Below, piece by piece: positions 38,000-48,639 of a stretch of 64,000 nt of DNA. The DNA is from Trichoplax adhaerens (Eukaryota; Placozoa; Uniplacotomia; Trichoplacea; Trichoplacidae), in NCBI RefSeq assembly GCF_000150275.1, contig NW_002060965.1, forward strand, positions 128,923 to 192,922, in the 5' to 3' direction. The translations under genes were made by a program, and so were the position numbers. Every line of letters starts with the position of its first letter. The first letter of the stretch is position 1. Under the pieces are notes generated by a model. The model did no database searches. It saw only the letters and a list, made by a program, of their open reading frames with translations, and was not told the DNA's origin.

Positions 38000-39441
38000 T
38001 CGAAATAACTTGTATATATATATAAAGTCGGAGGCGAGAACAAATTTTGGTTATTCATTCGTTCCAAGGAATCCAGTGGAAGCAAAGTTAAATTTTATGA
38101 CCTGCTAGTCACTGTACAGTTAATAATCAATATAATTCATTTTACAATGATCATTAAGAAAACATTTATTTAGTCATATGGCCAACGCTCTGTTGTAGAA
38201 CTTCCTACTGAACTTGCGTTCTTTTTAAGGCATAATTTGTAATGTATGAATTCTATGAAGTTGGAATGTTTCTATTTCAAATTTATCACCATACTTTATT
38301 GATCTTTTCATAATAAATTGTTGTTGAAGCTAATTCTTCATAAAGAAGCTGAATTTGGAGATTACAATAATTGCTTCGCTTTAATAATTAAATTAAACGA
38401 CATTGAGATGAAATAAATGGCATTTAAAAGTTATGATTGTTTGATAAAGTCGCTATTTGTATTTTATTTCACCTGTTATGCAAGCCGTACAGTACGAAGC
38501 ATGCTGTTCAAAAAATTTTTCAAAACTTTTACGTCATTATATTATGCACCTTACAATTATTGCTGCGATAGCTGTAATGGATTTAATGACTACCTGATAA
38601 TCGTACAGAGTGCATTTTTGTGCTCAAACGTCCAGTATTTGAACGCACTTGCATCGGGCAAGAAACATCATTTACTTGGGAATATGCTATACACTTAATG
38701 TTGGCAGTATTATAGAGCTAAAAATCAGGTCATTATTGCTCAAAGTAGTATTTAAAACTTGCAGATCCATTAAATTAGCTATTCATATTTTTAAGCCAAA
38801 GTTAATAAAACTCGAGTTAGCTGATCAATGATAATTACATAATTGTAGTTTACACTTCCACCTATTCGGCTGTTCATACCCTTGATAAAGGAATGTTTAA
38901 AAAGCATCCCTTGCTGAGATACGTACTTACTCATCAAGATCAAAATGTTGCTAATTTATGAGGAACAAGACTGTGGTAGAAGGTATTGATTTATGAAATC
39001 GTATAATTAATTAAAGGATAATTCCATCGGTACCTTTCTTCCTAGTACTGATTGAATGTTCGCTTGATGCTTTTGAATGCTTTAATTAAATTTTATAAAA
39101 AGGATTTAAACAAATTTGCAATTGAGAATTAAATTATTCAAAATATTTTCTATTGTTGCCTCATTCTTATTGGCTGGTTGTACGGCATCAAATTATTATT
39201 TATATCAATATGTACCTTGGTGAGCCTATGGTAGTCATAGCAAAATAGAATAAAAAATAGTTCCTATCGAAAACTTTTTCCGTAAAGGTATAGTATCACA
39301 TTTTTCTATCTACCGTTTAGAGAGGAAGGTTTTTCTAGTCCTATCGGAAAGGTTCCTGGGATTGGACTTTTCTAGTCAGCGGGAAACTTACCATTATAGT
39401 GTATTCTATCGATCAGCATATCGTGGCGATCCTTTAATTTA
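38000..39441. other. TACC 3' flank and upstream region of the first LPMO-like/DOMON gene
   Basis: A canonical AATAAA lies at 38312-38317, 313 bp after the TACC stop, and is the likely poly(A) signal. A 93-codon ORF at 38417-38698 is rich in Phe, Tyr, Cys and Lys without any motif and is probably chance. The last few hundred bases before 39442 should hold the promoter of the next gene. Around 39255-39375 there are imperfect local repeats with TTTTTC(T/C)AGTC and CTATCGGAAA words. Confidence 0.45.
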
Positions 39442-42120
39442 ATGATGAATATCTGTATAACTATTTTACTGGCTGTTTTAGCCTTGACGGTTGTTGATGG
39501 CCATATCCGTTTAAACTATCCGAAGGCAAGAATGTATGATTTTGACTTTTTGGATAATGTTCGAACTCGCAGCCCTTGTGGTATGCCAGAAAATGCTACT
39601 GGCACAGGTATCTTTAAAACTAAATTGATCACAGGCTCTAAGATTAGTATTACTTGGCACATGGCATTTCCTCATGGTGGTGGTTTTCGTATCCAAATTT
39701 TACATGGTAACGGAACAATTTTACATGAATTAACCCCGACAAATAATACCAATCCATGGTATTCTATCAGTAATTCCACTATTCAGAGCTATTTGGCTAC
39801 TTTACCTAGTGGTTTTACTTGTGATCATTGCATTATTCGACTAACACGTAATGCCAAGGAATGGTCCACTCCTAGTGGACCCTATATATTTTGGAGTTGT
39901 GCTGATGTAGAAGTCAATAATTTCCAATGCAATCAGTTAAATTGCTATCATGGAGGGAGCATAGCATCGAATTGTAATTCTGCTTCAGCAGTTTGTTCAT
40001 GCCCCAATAATCAATTCTCGGGCGATCGCTGCCAATATATGAATGAATGTGAAACTTACGCAGACTGTAATAATAATGGTCTATGTGTAACCATTAATCA
40101 AGATTATTATTATCCGTTAAAGCAGTGCTTCTGCTCGGCTGGTTTCTATGGCTATAAGTGCTCTAAAACTTCCAATTTAACGGTGGTTATGCCTAATGAT
40201 GTTTCCTCTTATTCCTACACGAAATTAGACAATAGCAGTGAAATCTGGTATAAAATTCTATCTGCTACTAATGAAGTGGAGGTTATTCATAAAACATTAT
40301 CTACTAGTTGGGTAGGTTTAGGCTGGAGGCCACAAGGATTAAAAGCATCTTGCCAATTTTTCCCTCCTGGAGCGGCACCATGTCTTATTAGTGGACCTGA
40401 AAGCGCTGTAGGTGAAGGAGGAAATCAACCAGAGGGCAATTCTGAAAGTACAAGTAAACCAGAAGGGGGTGCAGAAAGTACTGCTCAACCTGAAGGCAAC
40501 GCTGGAAGTACCGCTCAACCCGAAGGCAACGCTGAAAGCACTGCTAAACCCGAAGGGGAAGGTGGAAGTTCAGAAAGTGGCGGCGCTGCTGGCAATCTTG
40601 TAACCCATGCCATGGATTGTACCGATATGGTGATTGGTAGTGCTCGAGGGAATATGTTTCGATTATTTGATTACTATTCGCGTGATCGTAGTACACCTCG
40701 AATGGATTCCTATTTTGGTGGAGAAGACAGTATTACTGCAGCGGTGGGCTCCGAAAGCAACGGCTATACCACATTAAGATGGCGTAAGCAGTTAACTGCA
40801 GAAGGAACCACCGATCATACTATTCAGGATGAAGTATTGGATGTTATTTATGCTTATGGTCAAAAGTATCCTTACTCTCATCAATTTCCATCCGGTCTGC
40901 ATAATTCGCATCGCTTAACCAATTACTATAATGATGATGAGCTCAAATATCACGGTTATCAAAATCGTGGACGTAAAAGTCTCAATTTTTTTGGTGATTC
41001 CAAGTTAGTTACTAATACTTGTAGTGGTAGCTGGAAAACTGGATGTACCGGCAATTCTTGTTCTAATAACTTACAATGGAATATTTACAATGATGGAACA
41101 GTCCATTTTACAATGTCAGCAGTAACGGATAAATGGATTGGTTTAGGTATTTCAAATGATCATAAGATGGCCAAGACCGACGCCATCGTTGGTTGGGTAG
41201 GGAAAGTTGCCCCTGTCATTACCGATCGCTACATATCTAGCTATGCTCCTCCACCAGTTGATGCTGTATCCAATGTTAACTTACTTGAAGGATCGAAATT
41301 GAATGGTACCACTACATTAAAATTCTATCGTCCAATTAATACGAGTGACTCACAAGATATCAGTTTACATGGCTGCCATTACTTTATATTTGCGATTGGT
41401 GGTCAATATACTGATTCTAATTTTGCCATTTCCAAGCATGCCTCGACTCCATTTATTACAAGTCGAAAAATTTGTATCGATGTTAATCAGTGTTCAAAGT
41501 CTTATTCACCGTTAGGTATTGACATCATGACTTCTACTCCTTGTAGTGGAAGCTGGGGTACACGATGCCTGAATGGCCAATGCGCTAGCAATCTACGCTG
41601 GAATGTCTATAACGACGGAACGGTGCATTTCCAGATGTCGGCTGATACTGATAAATGGCTTGCAATGGGTATTTCTGTGGATAAGAAAATGCCATCTTCA
41701 GATGCTATCGTAGGCTGGATATCCCAGGGTACTGCAAAGTTAAGAGATCGCTTTCTTAAAGGTTATTTTATACCTGCAGTCGATGCAATTACTAATGTCG
41801 ATTTAATTAATGGTTCTCTCATCAATGGTATAACGACGCTAAACTTTAAGCGTGCTATGAACACCTCGGATTCACAAAATGATGTTAGTTTGCATGGTTG
41901 CCACTACTTTTTCTTGGGCACTGGTGGTAGTTATGATGATAATAACCTTGATATTGGTGTCCATCCTCAAACACCAGCTGTCGCTAAAATTCCAATGTGT
42001 CTTTATGCTAGTCGATGTACACAATTTAGTCCACCAGGAACTGGCGCAGCTGGCACTATTTTTACTCTAATTCATTTGGTCATTGCTGTCTTAAGCGTCT
42101 TGATTAGTAGTATTTTCTAA
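39442..42120 (+). CDS. LPMO-like / EGF / triple-DOMON GPI-anchored surface protein, 892 aa, single exon
   Basis: One uninterrupted frame. Residues 1-20 are a signal peptide ending VVDG, so His21 becomes the mature N-terminus. Residues 21-158 resemble copper LPMO-fold domains (AA15/AA10/X325 group): HIRLNYPKAR at the start, ITWHMAFPHGGGFRIQIL with His78 in the H-x-G-x-F context of the second brace His, and FWSCADVEV with Phe150 in the axial position, as in FRNCADI of AA15 enzymes. Two Cys-rich EGF-like modules follow (about 160-198 and 202-245). Then come a degenerate DOMON-like region (about 250-520) interrupted by a Pro-Glu-Gly repeat linker, a second DOMON (about 527-690) with Met576 and His643, and a third (about 698-862) with Met750 and His818. 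Met and His are the haem ligands of cytochrome-type DOMONs such as cellobiose dehydrogenase. The last ~25 residues (after SPPGTGAAG) are a hydrophobic GPI-type signal. Domain assignments rest on motifs read by eye; enzymatic activity is inference. Confidence 0.85.
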   Translation: MMNICITILLAVLALTVVDGHIRLNYPKARMYDFDFLDNVRTRSPCGMPENATGTGIFKTKLITGSKISITWHMAFPHGGGFRIQILHGNGTILHELTPTNNTNPWYSISNSTIQSYLATLPSGFTCDHCIIRLTRNAKEWSTPSGPYIFWSCADVEVNNFQCNQLNCYHGGSIASNCNSASAVCSCPNNQFSGDRCQYMNECETYADCNNNGLCVTINQDYYYPLKQCFCSAGFYGYKCSKTSNLTVVMPNDVSSYSYTKLDNSSEIWYKILSATNEVEVIHKTLSTSWVGLGWRPQGLKASCQFFPPGAAPCLISGPESAVGEGGNQPEGNSESTSKPEGGAESTAQPEGNAGSTAQPEGNAESTAKPEGEGGSSESGGAAGNLVTHAMDCTDMVIGSARGNMFRLFDYYSRDRSTPRMDSYFGGEDSITAAVGSESNGYTTLRWRKQLTAEGTTDHTIQDEVLDVIYAYGQKYPYSHQFPSGLHNSHRLTNYYNDDELKYHGYQNRGRKSLNFFGDSKLVTNTCSGSWKTGCTGNSCSNNLQWNIYNDGTVHFTMSAVTDKWIGLGISNDHKMAKTDAIVGWVGKVAPVITDRYISSYAPPPVDAVSNVNLLEGSKLNGTTTLKFYRPINTSDSQDISLHGCHYFIFAIGGQYTDSNFAISKHASTPFITSRKICIDVNQCSKSYSPLGIDIMTSTPCSGSWGTRCLNGQCASNLRWNVYNDGTVHFQMSADTDKWLAMGISVDKKMPSSDAIVGWISQGTAKLRDRFLKGYFIPAVDAITNVDLINGSLINGITTLNFKRAMNTSDSQNDVSLHGCHYFFLGTGGSYDDNNLDIGVHPQTPAVAKIPMCLYASRCTQFSPPGTGAAGTIFTLIHLVIAVLSVLISSIF
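40435..40554 (+). repeat. In-frame 30-bp repeat, four copies, coding for a PEG-rich linker
   Basis: Four consecutive 10-codon units encode GNSESTSKPE, GGAESTAQPE, GNAGSTAQPE and GNAESTAKPE (residues 332-371). The unit sits inside the first DOMON-like region, between WVGLGWRP...FFPPGAAP and DCTDMVIGSARG. The neighbouring paralogue has a short unrelated linker at this point, so the expansion is specific to this copy and could vary in number between individuals. Confidence 0.9.
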
Positions 42121-42957
42121 CTGGTTCTACGTGCAGCATGATTAATGGGATTACTGCTCATGCTAATATTGATTCATTATTCGGGTCTATTTGAAATAGA
42201 ATATCGTATAGCTGATTCATTGCAATTTAGTAGAGTAAGGATTGATTTGTAATCAATTGCCACTGCTAGATGGGCCATTAATTTTAGATTATATGCAAGC
42301 CACAAGCTGTTGTTAAAAAATTCAGTAAGTGATCATATTAATCTCAATTCTGCTTCTTTTTTTTCGTTAACAAATATATCATATAATGAATGATACCGAT
42401 TCAAAGGAATTAAGAATTTATATGTATTAATTTCTTAAAGTAGAGTAGATTATGGTGAAAATAAAATTCAAAAAGAAAAGGTATCTTATAGCAATGTTTA
42501 TTTCTCAACAACACTGTACTTTCAGAAGATAAAATATTATGCTTAATTTTAATTAAATTGAAAAGTCGAGTTGTTCAGTAAAGTGTATTTCTGAACAACC
42601 TATCTAACCCGTTGTATCAAATAAAGTAAGCATTAAAATTTAGAAATGTTAAAGTTTAATAAAATTTATCTCTGAATAGGACTTTTTTGACGCATACATG
42701 AATTTGCTTCAAGGATAAAATTTCAACCATTGAGGCATTAAGAAAGTCCATTTGGAAATGTTTAGTAAAGTTTTCTTTCGACATAGCATTATGAACGCAT
42801 TTCGTAAATATGCGTAAATGACAATATTTCAATAAATGTACGCCTGAAGAACAAGATTAAGTAGTAGTCTAAAATTTTCTATTCAATCCAATAGTAAGTA
42901 AGTGTACAGAATTGTCCGTCAAGTAATTTCATAGAGTAGAATCGATTGAGTCTATGG

Positions 42958-43560
42958 GTCTGTTTTATATCACCTACAATGATAATTGCTATAGCTCAAT
43001 TCTATCTTATGGTAATACCTATATAAACCTATATAGACATGTAGACATACCATGCAATACTGTATAGATTTAAATGTAAGGTATTCGCATGATATAGTAG
43101 AACCTAACAGATGTACGAATTAAGCTGTTGTATATCATCTGCTTTGATCATTTACTATAACTCGATTCTATCCTTTGATTATAGCTATATAGATATAACT
43201 TGTAATGTAGATTTATCCGTTAAGTATTTTCATAAAGTAAAGTAAAACCTAATTGATACAAGGGTTTGGCGGTTGTATATCATGTACAAGATTTCTAATT
43301 GCTATAGCTCGATTCGATCTTTTGGTTATACCTATATAAACATGCAGACATACCATGCAATATAGATTTATCCGTCAAGTACTTTCATAGTGGAATAAAA
43401 CTTAATTGACACGAATATTAGGCTGTTGTATATCATCTACAATAATAATAATTGCTATAGCTCGATTCGATCTTTGGATTACATCCATATAGATATGTAG
43501 ATGAACCATATGATATAGATTAACCGTCAAGTATTTTATGGTCTTATTACAGACAGATCG
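42958..43560. repeat. Tandem array, four diverged copies of a ~150-bp unit
   Basis: Copies start near 42958, 43125, 43270 and 43424. Each carries GTTGTATATCATCTACAA, then AATTGCTATAGCTCGATTC, a TATAxxTATATA(G/A)A block, and ATTTATCCGTCAAGTA with TTTCATAG(A/T)GTA. Divergence is moderate and no ORF is conserved across units. Confidence 0.8.
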
Positions 43561-44049
43561 TGAGCTCATCACTTTTTTAACAAATAAATTCAAAATTATA
43601 TATGCTTGAGAATTTTAGCATTAGTCAAATTTTATTATCCCATTCTGCACAGATTATTGAGCATGTCTGTCGCTTCTAGACATTATTAATTAAGGATAGA
43701 ATACTAGAATACATATTAAAATAGAAATATGTTGGAAATTAGCTAGATATGTTTCGAAAGATTATCAAATCAATTTTCTATTCCAGTAAAATTTTTACAA
43801 TAAACAGAGTAATCACTATAGTTTTAATTAAGCGTTTTCTACTGACTTTCAGAGTATAATCTCTCCCTGTATACTACTTTACATATTAATTTTCTCTGCT
43901 TCGTTCTATTAACCTATCCGAGAAAGGGTAAAGGGATATCGCTGAATTGTGACTTAAACTAGTTAATTCATAGTACAGCATGATACATCAATAACAGCTG
44001 CCGATGCTTCTTGATGCCCTCCCTTTTCCCCAATTATGGAAATCATCAC

Positions 44050-44460
44050 AAGAAATGGACTCCTGTAGCGTATTGCTTGAAGTCCTCAGAAAAGTATCCT
44101 AGCAGCTTAATTCAATAACTAAATAATTTCCTTCCCGCAGTTTATTTGCTTTAAACCACTTGGTAAGTACCCTAGTTACGTCATAAAAACGTAGCCGAAT
44201 TATAAAAACATTCAGCCTAATTAATTCTCTCCTGTAGCTTATAGCTTGAAATTATGAAAATACCTAATCAAAGTGATTCCCTCCTGCGATATCATGCTTA
44301 GATTATTAGGAAAGCACCCAAATGGATTCCTTCCTGCAGCTTATTGCTTCAAAACATAAAGGAAGCAAGCAAAAAAAAGCGGCGAAATTATGCACGCACT
44401 GAACTAAATGGATTCTTTCCTGTAGTTTATAGCTTTAAATCATTAGAAATGTATCCTGGC
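44050..44460. repeat. Diverged repeats of a CTCCTGTAGCTTATTGCTT motif, about six copies
   Basis: Blocks like GATTCCTTCCTGCAGCTTAT followed by TGCTT and then (A/T)AAA(C/T)CA..AGGAAAG occur near 44058, 44130, 44230, 44278, 44327 and 44410 at irregular spacing of roughly 50-100 bp. They appear to be an old, decayed tandem or dispersed repeat. Confidence 0.65.
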
Positions 44461-45280
44461 CGTCTAATTGGAAAGTCATACAGACTCACTTGCTATGAAT
44501 GATCAAAGTGGTATTAAAGTGTAAGTAAACACCATCTTTTCACACTTGTTTCCTAACGCAGACAATTAAATTCGATAGAGGCATTTCAAGGCAGAAATGG
44601 CCGAGGATAATACAGTAACGAGCAGTTAAATGAAACTTGATGATATATTACATCGTCGATACGAAGTAACTGCAACCTTCAACTCTATCGATATAAATGA
44701 TAATTTAATCCCTCAACACATTATACCTTCGACTTTAATCGGGATTAAATTTCTAGCTATCATCGATATTTTTGTACTTGCTCTTAAAGAAGCCATTTGT
44801 ATAATGTCTTAATCCAACTGATCATTGGAAGCTTATTGTATATTGTTGCCATCGTTTATTGACAGCAGTCTATTATGTCAATAAATTCACTCCGATAACC
44901 AATTGGAGCTCCTGCATTAAATAGGAAATTGTAACAATTCTAATTATATAATTAATTATTGATCCTCTACCATGCTATGTTATTGTCAAGGATTAAACCA
45001 GATGATTGGTTCGTAAGGAGATTATCGTAATAATGCTATAGGTGAAAAATAGAGAATAAGGTCATGACTTTACGGAAGAAACTCTCGCCAGTATAATTAT
45101 AATCCCTGAGCAGACCTATACAAAAATAGCAGGAAGCGAACAAAGGCCAAAAAATGACTATTTAATCATCCATTTACATACTTTCTTTGTGCTGATTTGA
45201 ACTTTAGATCCAATTTTAATCTATATCAACAAGAAAGGCGTTGAGAGAACGAATAGTGGTGATCAATCCATGTATTCAAG

Positions 45281-47287
45281 ATGAATAAGTTGTGCTTTAT
45301 TTTAATTGGGGTGTTGGCCATAACGATGGTCAATGGACACATTCGCATCCTCTTCCCAATATCTAGAATGTATGATTTCGATTTTATCGTCAATTTTAGA
45401 TCACGAAGTCCTTGTGGAATGCCGGAAAATGCAACCGGCCAAGGTATCTTTAAAACGAAATTAGTTGCTGGTTCAACCTTTGATATGACATGGCATTTAG
45501 CATTTGCTCATCAAGGTGGATTTCGAATTCAAATTTTACAACGTAATGGAGTTGTAAGCCATGAATTAACACCGACCAATGACTCGGTGCCATGGTTCTC
45601 CTCGGATAATGCTACTATTCAAAATTATCTTGTTACCCTTCCTCAAGGCTTTACTTGCGATCATTGCATTATACGCCTTATACGCGATGTCGCCGAAAGA
45701 TCAACCCCTACTAAACCGTTCCAATATTGGAGTTGTGCTGATGTTGAAATTGGCAATTTTCCTTGTACACAATTAAATTGTTACAATGGCGGAACGATAG
45801 CATCTAATTGTAATTCAGCATCGCCAACATGTAGTTGTGCTACTGGTCTTGTCTCGGGCAATCGATGCGAATTTGTCAACGAGTGTGAAACAACTTCAGA
45901 CTGTAATGGCAATGGCCAATGTCTGACTATTAACCAAGATTATTATTACCCTTTAAAGCAATGTTACTGTTCTCCTGGCTATTATGGCTATCGATGTTCC
46001 CAAACTTCGAGTCTTACTGTCGCTATGCCTAGCGATTTAACGTCATATTTCTATTTTCGACTGGATAAAAATAGTGAAATGTGGTATAAAATGTTATCTG
46101 CTAGCAATGAAATTGAAGTAATCCATAAAACGCGATCGATTACTTGGGTAGGATTAGGCTGGCGACCACAAGGTTTGATGGAGTCTTGTCAGTTTTATCC
46201 GGCCGGAGCAGCACCAGGTTTAGCTTTTGGTCCACCAGGTTCTCCTGGAGAGAGCAATCAAGCAGAATCAGATGCTAAGAAAACGCCAGTAAAGCATTCT
46301 ATGGCTTGTACAGACATGGTGATTGGTAGTGTTCGCGGAAATACTGTTCGAATTTTCGATTACTACTCTCGTGATCGCGGTACACCTAGAAAAGATTCTT
46401 ATTATGGCGGAATAGATAGCATTACATCAGCAGTAGGTTCAGAAGTCAACGGTGTTACAACGTTAAGATGGCGGAAAAAGTTAGCGGCCGATGGACCTAC
46501 CGATCACACTATCATCGATGCACCCTTGGATATTATTTATGCTTATGGTCAAAAAGTGCCATTTACCCACGAGAAGCCTTCGGGTATTATTAATACCACT
46601 CGCGAAACGACATTTTATGGCGATGATGAATTAAAATATCATGGTTTTGAACATCGAGGTCGTCGTTCGCTCAATTTTTTCTCAGATAATCGATTGAATG
46701 CCGCTACCTGTGGCGGTAGTTGGACTTCCAATTGTGCAGGCAATACGTGTAGCCAAACTTTAGCGTGGAATGTGTATAATGATGGAACAGTGCATTTCAC
46801 GATGTCTGCAAAGACCGATAAATGGCTTGCATTGGGTATTTCCAACGACGCTAAAATGCCCAATTCCGATGCTATTGTGGGTTGGGTATCCAATGGAGCT
46901 GTTGTATTAATAGATCGCTTTCTCAAGACGTATTCTTTACCCGCTATCGACGCCATTAGCAATGTTCAAGTTGTCAATGGTTCCCTTATTAACGGCGTAA
47001 CAATCTTGAATTTTATTCGTCAAATTAATACTACCGATACGCAAAATGATATCAGTTTGCATGGTTGCCATTATTTTTTCTTTGGCGTTGGTGGAGCTTA
47101 TAATAATAATACATTGGATATTGCAGCCCATCCTTCAATACCTGCTATCACTAGTCAAAAAATATGTATTGATGCCAGTCAATGTTCTCAATTTAAGCCA
47201 CCAGGTAGTGGTACAGCTGGAATCTTTACCATAACCCATTTACTGACGACGATGATAGCCGTTGTCCTATCCAACATTTTGCTTTAA
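45281..47287 (+). CDS. LPMO-like / EGF / double-DOMON GPI-anchored surface protein, 668 aa, single exon
   Basis: Tandem paralogue of the gene at 39442, also intronless. The signal peptide (1-19, ending MVNG) leaves His20 as mature N-terminus in HIRILFPISR. TWHLAFAHQGGFRIQIL places His77 as the second brace His, and YWSCADVEI puts Tyr149 at the axial position where the other copy has Phe. Two EGF-like modules follow (LNCYNGGTIASNCN... and NECETTSDCNGNGQC...), then a DOMON-like region with a short GPPGSPGE linker instead of the PEG repeats, and one cytochrome-like DOMON (about 477-640) with Met526 and His594. The C-terminus after GSGTAG is hydrophobic, fitting a GPI anchor signal. It lacks one of the two terminal DOMONs of its neighbour. 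Expected location is the outer cell surface; substrate (chitin, cellulose or another glycan) cannot be told from sequence. Confidence 0.85.
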   Translation: MNKLCFILIGVLAITMVNGHIRILFPISRMYDFDFIVNFRSRSPCGMPENATGQGIFKTKLVAGSTFDMTWHLAFAHQGGFRIQILQRNGVVSHELTPTNDSVPWFSSDNATIQNYLVTLPQGFTCDHCIIRLIRDVAERSTPTKPFQYWSCADVEIGNFPCTQLNCYNGGTIASNCNSASPTCSCATGLVSGNRCEFVNECETTSDCNGNGQCLTINQDYYYPLKQCYCSPGYYGYRCSQTSSLTVAMPSDLTSYFYFRLDKNSEMWYKMLSASNEIEVIHKTRSITWVGLGWRPQGLMESCQFYPAGAAPGLAFGPPGSPGESNQAESDAKKTPVKHSMACTDMVIGSVRGNTVRIFDYYSRDRGTPRKDSYYGGIDSITSAVGSEVNGVTTLRWRKKLAADGPTDHTIIDAPLDIIYAYGQKVPFTHEKPSGIINTTRETTFYGDDELKYHGFEHRGRRSLNFFSDNRLNAATCGGSWTSNCAGNTCSQTLAWNVYNDGTVHFTMSAKTDKWLALGISNDAKMPNSDAIVGWVSNGAVVLIDRFLKTYSLPAIDAISNVQVVNGSLINGVTILNFIRQINTTDTQNDISLHGCHYFFFGVGGAYNNNTLDIAAHPSIPAITSQKICIDASQCSQFKPPGSGTAGIFTITHLLTTMIAVVLSNILL

Positions 47288-47938
47288 AATATCGATGACC
47301 AACAATACGATGGGATATAGTATTCGGGTTATCGTCCAAGTTAGAAATACCGTGAATTCGACAATTTCCTATTTCATTCTGTTTAATTTATGTCTTAAAG
47401 TAGCGTTCTACAAGGTAGATTAAAAGGATAAAAAAAGATGTTCATAGTTTATCTGATATGCACGCGTATGCTATCGGCAGTAGACCAGTCTCTAACGCTC
47501 GTAATGATAAAATGAGGCAATTTAGAATAAATATAGTAAATTGGTGATAGAATTATCATAATTTCGGATTTGTCCATTGCATTCTATTATAGCTTTGAGT
47601 GGGATGATTTTTGATTCTGTGAATAAATTCAACTTGCTCATTTAAAATTGGCGATAGTTTGCCTAATCTAGGTAAAGTATAACATAGAAATTGTTAGACA
47701 GTGGACTAATGATCATTATAACGATACGAAGATCAAGAGCTCTCAAAATCAACCTAGAATTTCAATCGTGAGGACTTTACTTTCTTACATTTTATTCTTT
47801 CCAGTCATTTTCTTCCTTGATTTCATAAATTCAATCGTTACCAAATATAAATGAAATCTAAATGAATTAGGGAATCATATTCGTTACCGTGTAAGAACGA
47901 ATCGGTTTTTAGCCCCATTGGATTCAGCATTCACCATC

Positions 47939-48202
47939 TCAAAATTGGAAATATAACAGAGCAAAGCTCTCACGTAGCACAAATAGGTCAATACCGCTTT
48001 CAACCTTAAAAATGGTGTTGTTCATGATGATAGGGTTGGTAGAAGATGAATCCGCTTTTTCCTCCCTCATAACAACAGTTGAAACGTCTAAGAGGAACCC
48101 AGTCATCGACTTTAACTCTACAACAATTCTATACCACTCATTCAAAACCGAATCAAAGACTTCTTGACAATATTCTACTTGGGAGTTAAGAACCTCATTA
48201 GC
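47939..48202 (-). other. Orphan exon-like ORF, 87 codons
   Basis: On the minus strand an acceptor-like TTAATAG (just right of 48202) precedes an open frame starting ANEVLNSQVEYCQEVFD and continuing through NEWYRIVVELKSM, ending at a stop at 47939. Composition is protein-like (mixed helical, amphipathic) and the frame is unusually long for this AT-rich area. I found no upstream exon in phase and recognise no family. It may be a terminal exon of a missed gene, a pseudogene piece, or a fragment of a mobile element. Confidence 0.25.
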
Positions 48203-48639
48203 CTATTAATCAAAAACAGAATTTAATTTGGCTGTCGGCTGAGGCCTTTCATGTCCATAGTACGAATAGTACAAGTATATCGTTTCATCAGATCGCCATC
48301 TTTCATAGTTACTTTAATAAGCATAACAGACTATTCCACATCCTATAGAGCTTCATATTTCTACTGTCATTAACTGATATCCCTACAATAATATCAATAT
48401 TAGGGCTCTGTAGACTATATTCGCATGCTAGAAACACAAGATAAAACATGATTACTTAGAAACTCTTCCATCCTCGTTCAGCTTACAAATGAACGTGGTA
48501 TAAACGATGAGATTATCTTGATTTGGTCAATGTGTCTCCAATTTCTCAATCTAGACATGCATTAGTTTTGTACTACAGGTAAATAAAGGCGGAAATTAAG
48601 AATTAATAAATTGTCACAATCATTAATGAACTATAGTAC

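Larger units (their letters stand above)
42121..45280. other. Intergenic spacer between the two LPMO-like/DOMON paralogues
   Basis: No supported coding exon. An AATAAA near 42620 may end the first paralogue's transcript. Two arrays are present (listed separately). Short ORFs (43402-43593 minus, 44630-44812 plus) have no protein-like signature. The ~200 bp before 45281 should include the second gene's promoter. Confidence 0.45.

Noticed and set aside
38417-38831. ORFs of 93 and 60 codons after TACC
   Set aside because: Low-information Phe/Tyr/Lys-rich translations in likely 3' UTR or intergenic DNA.
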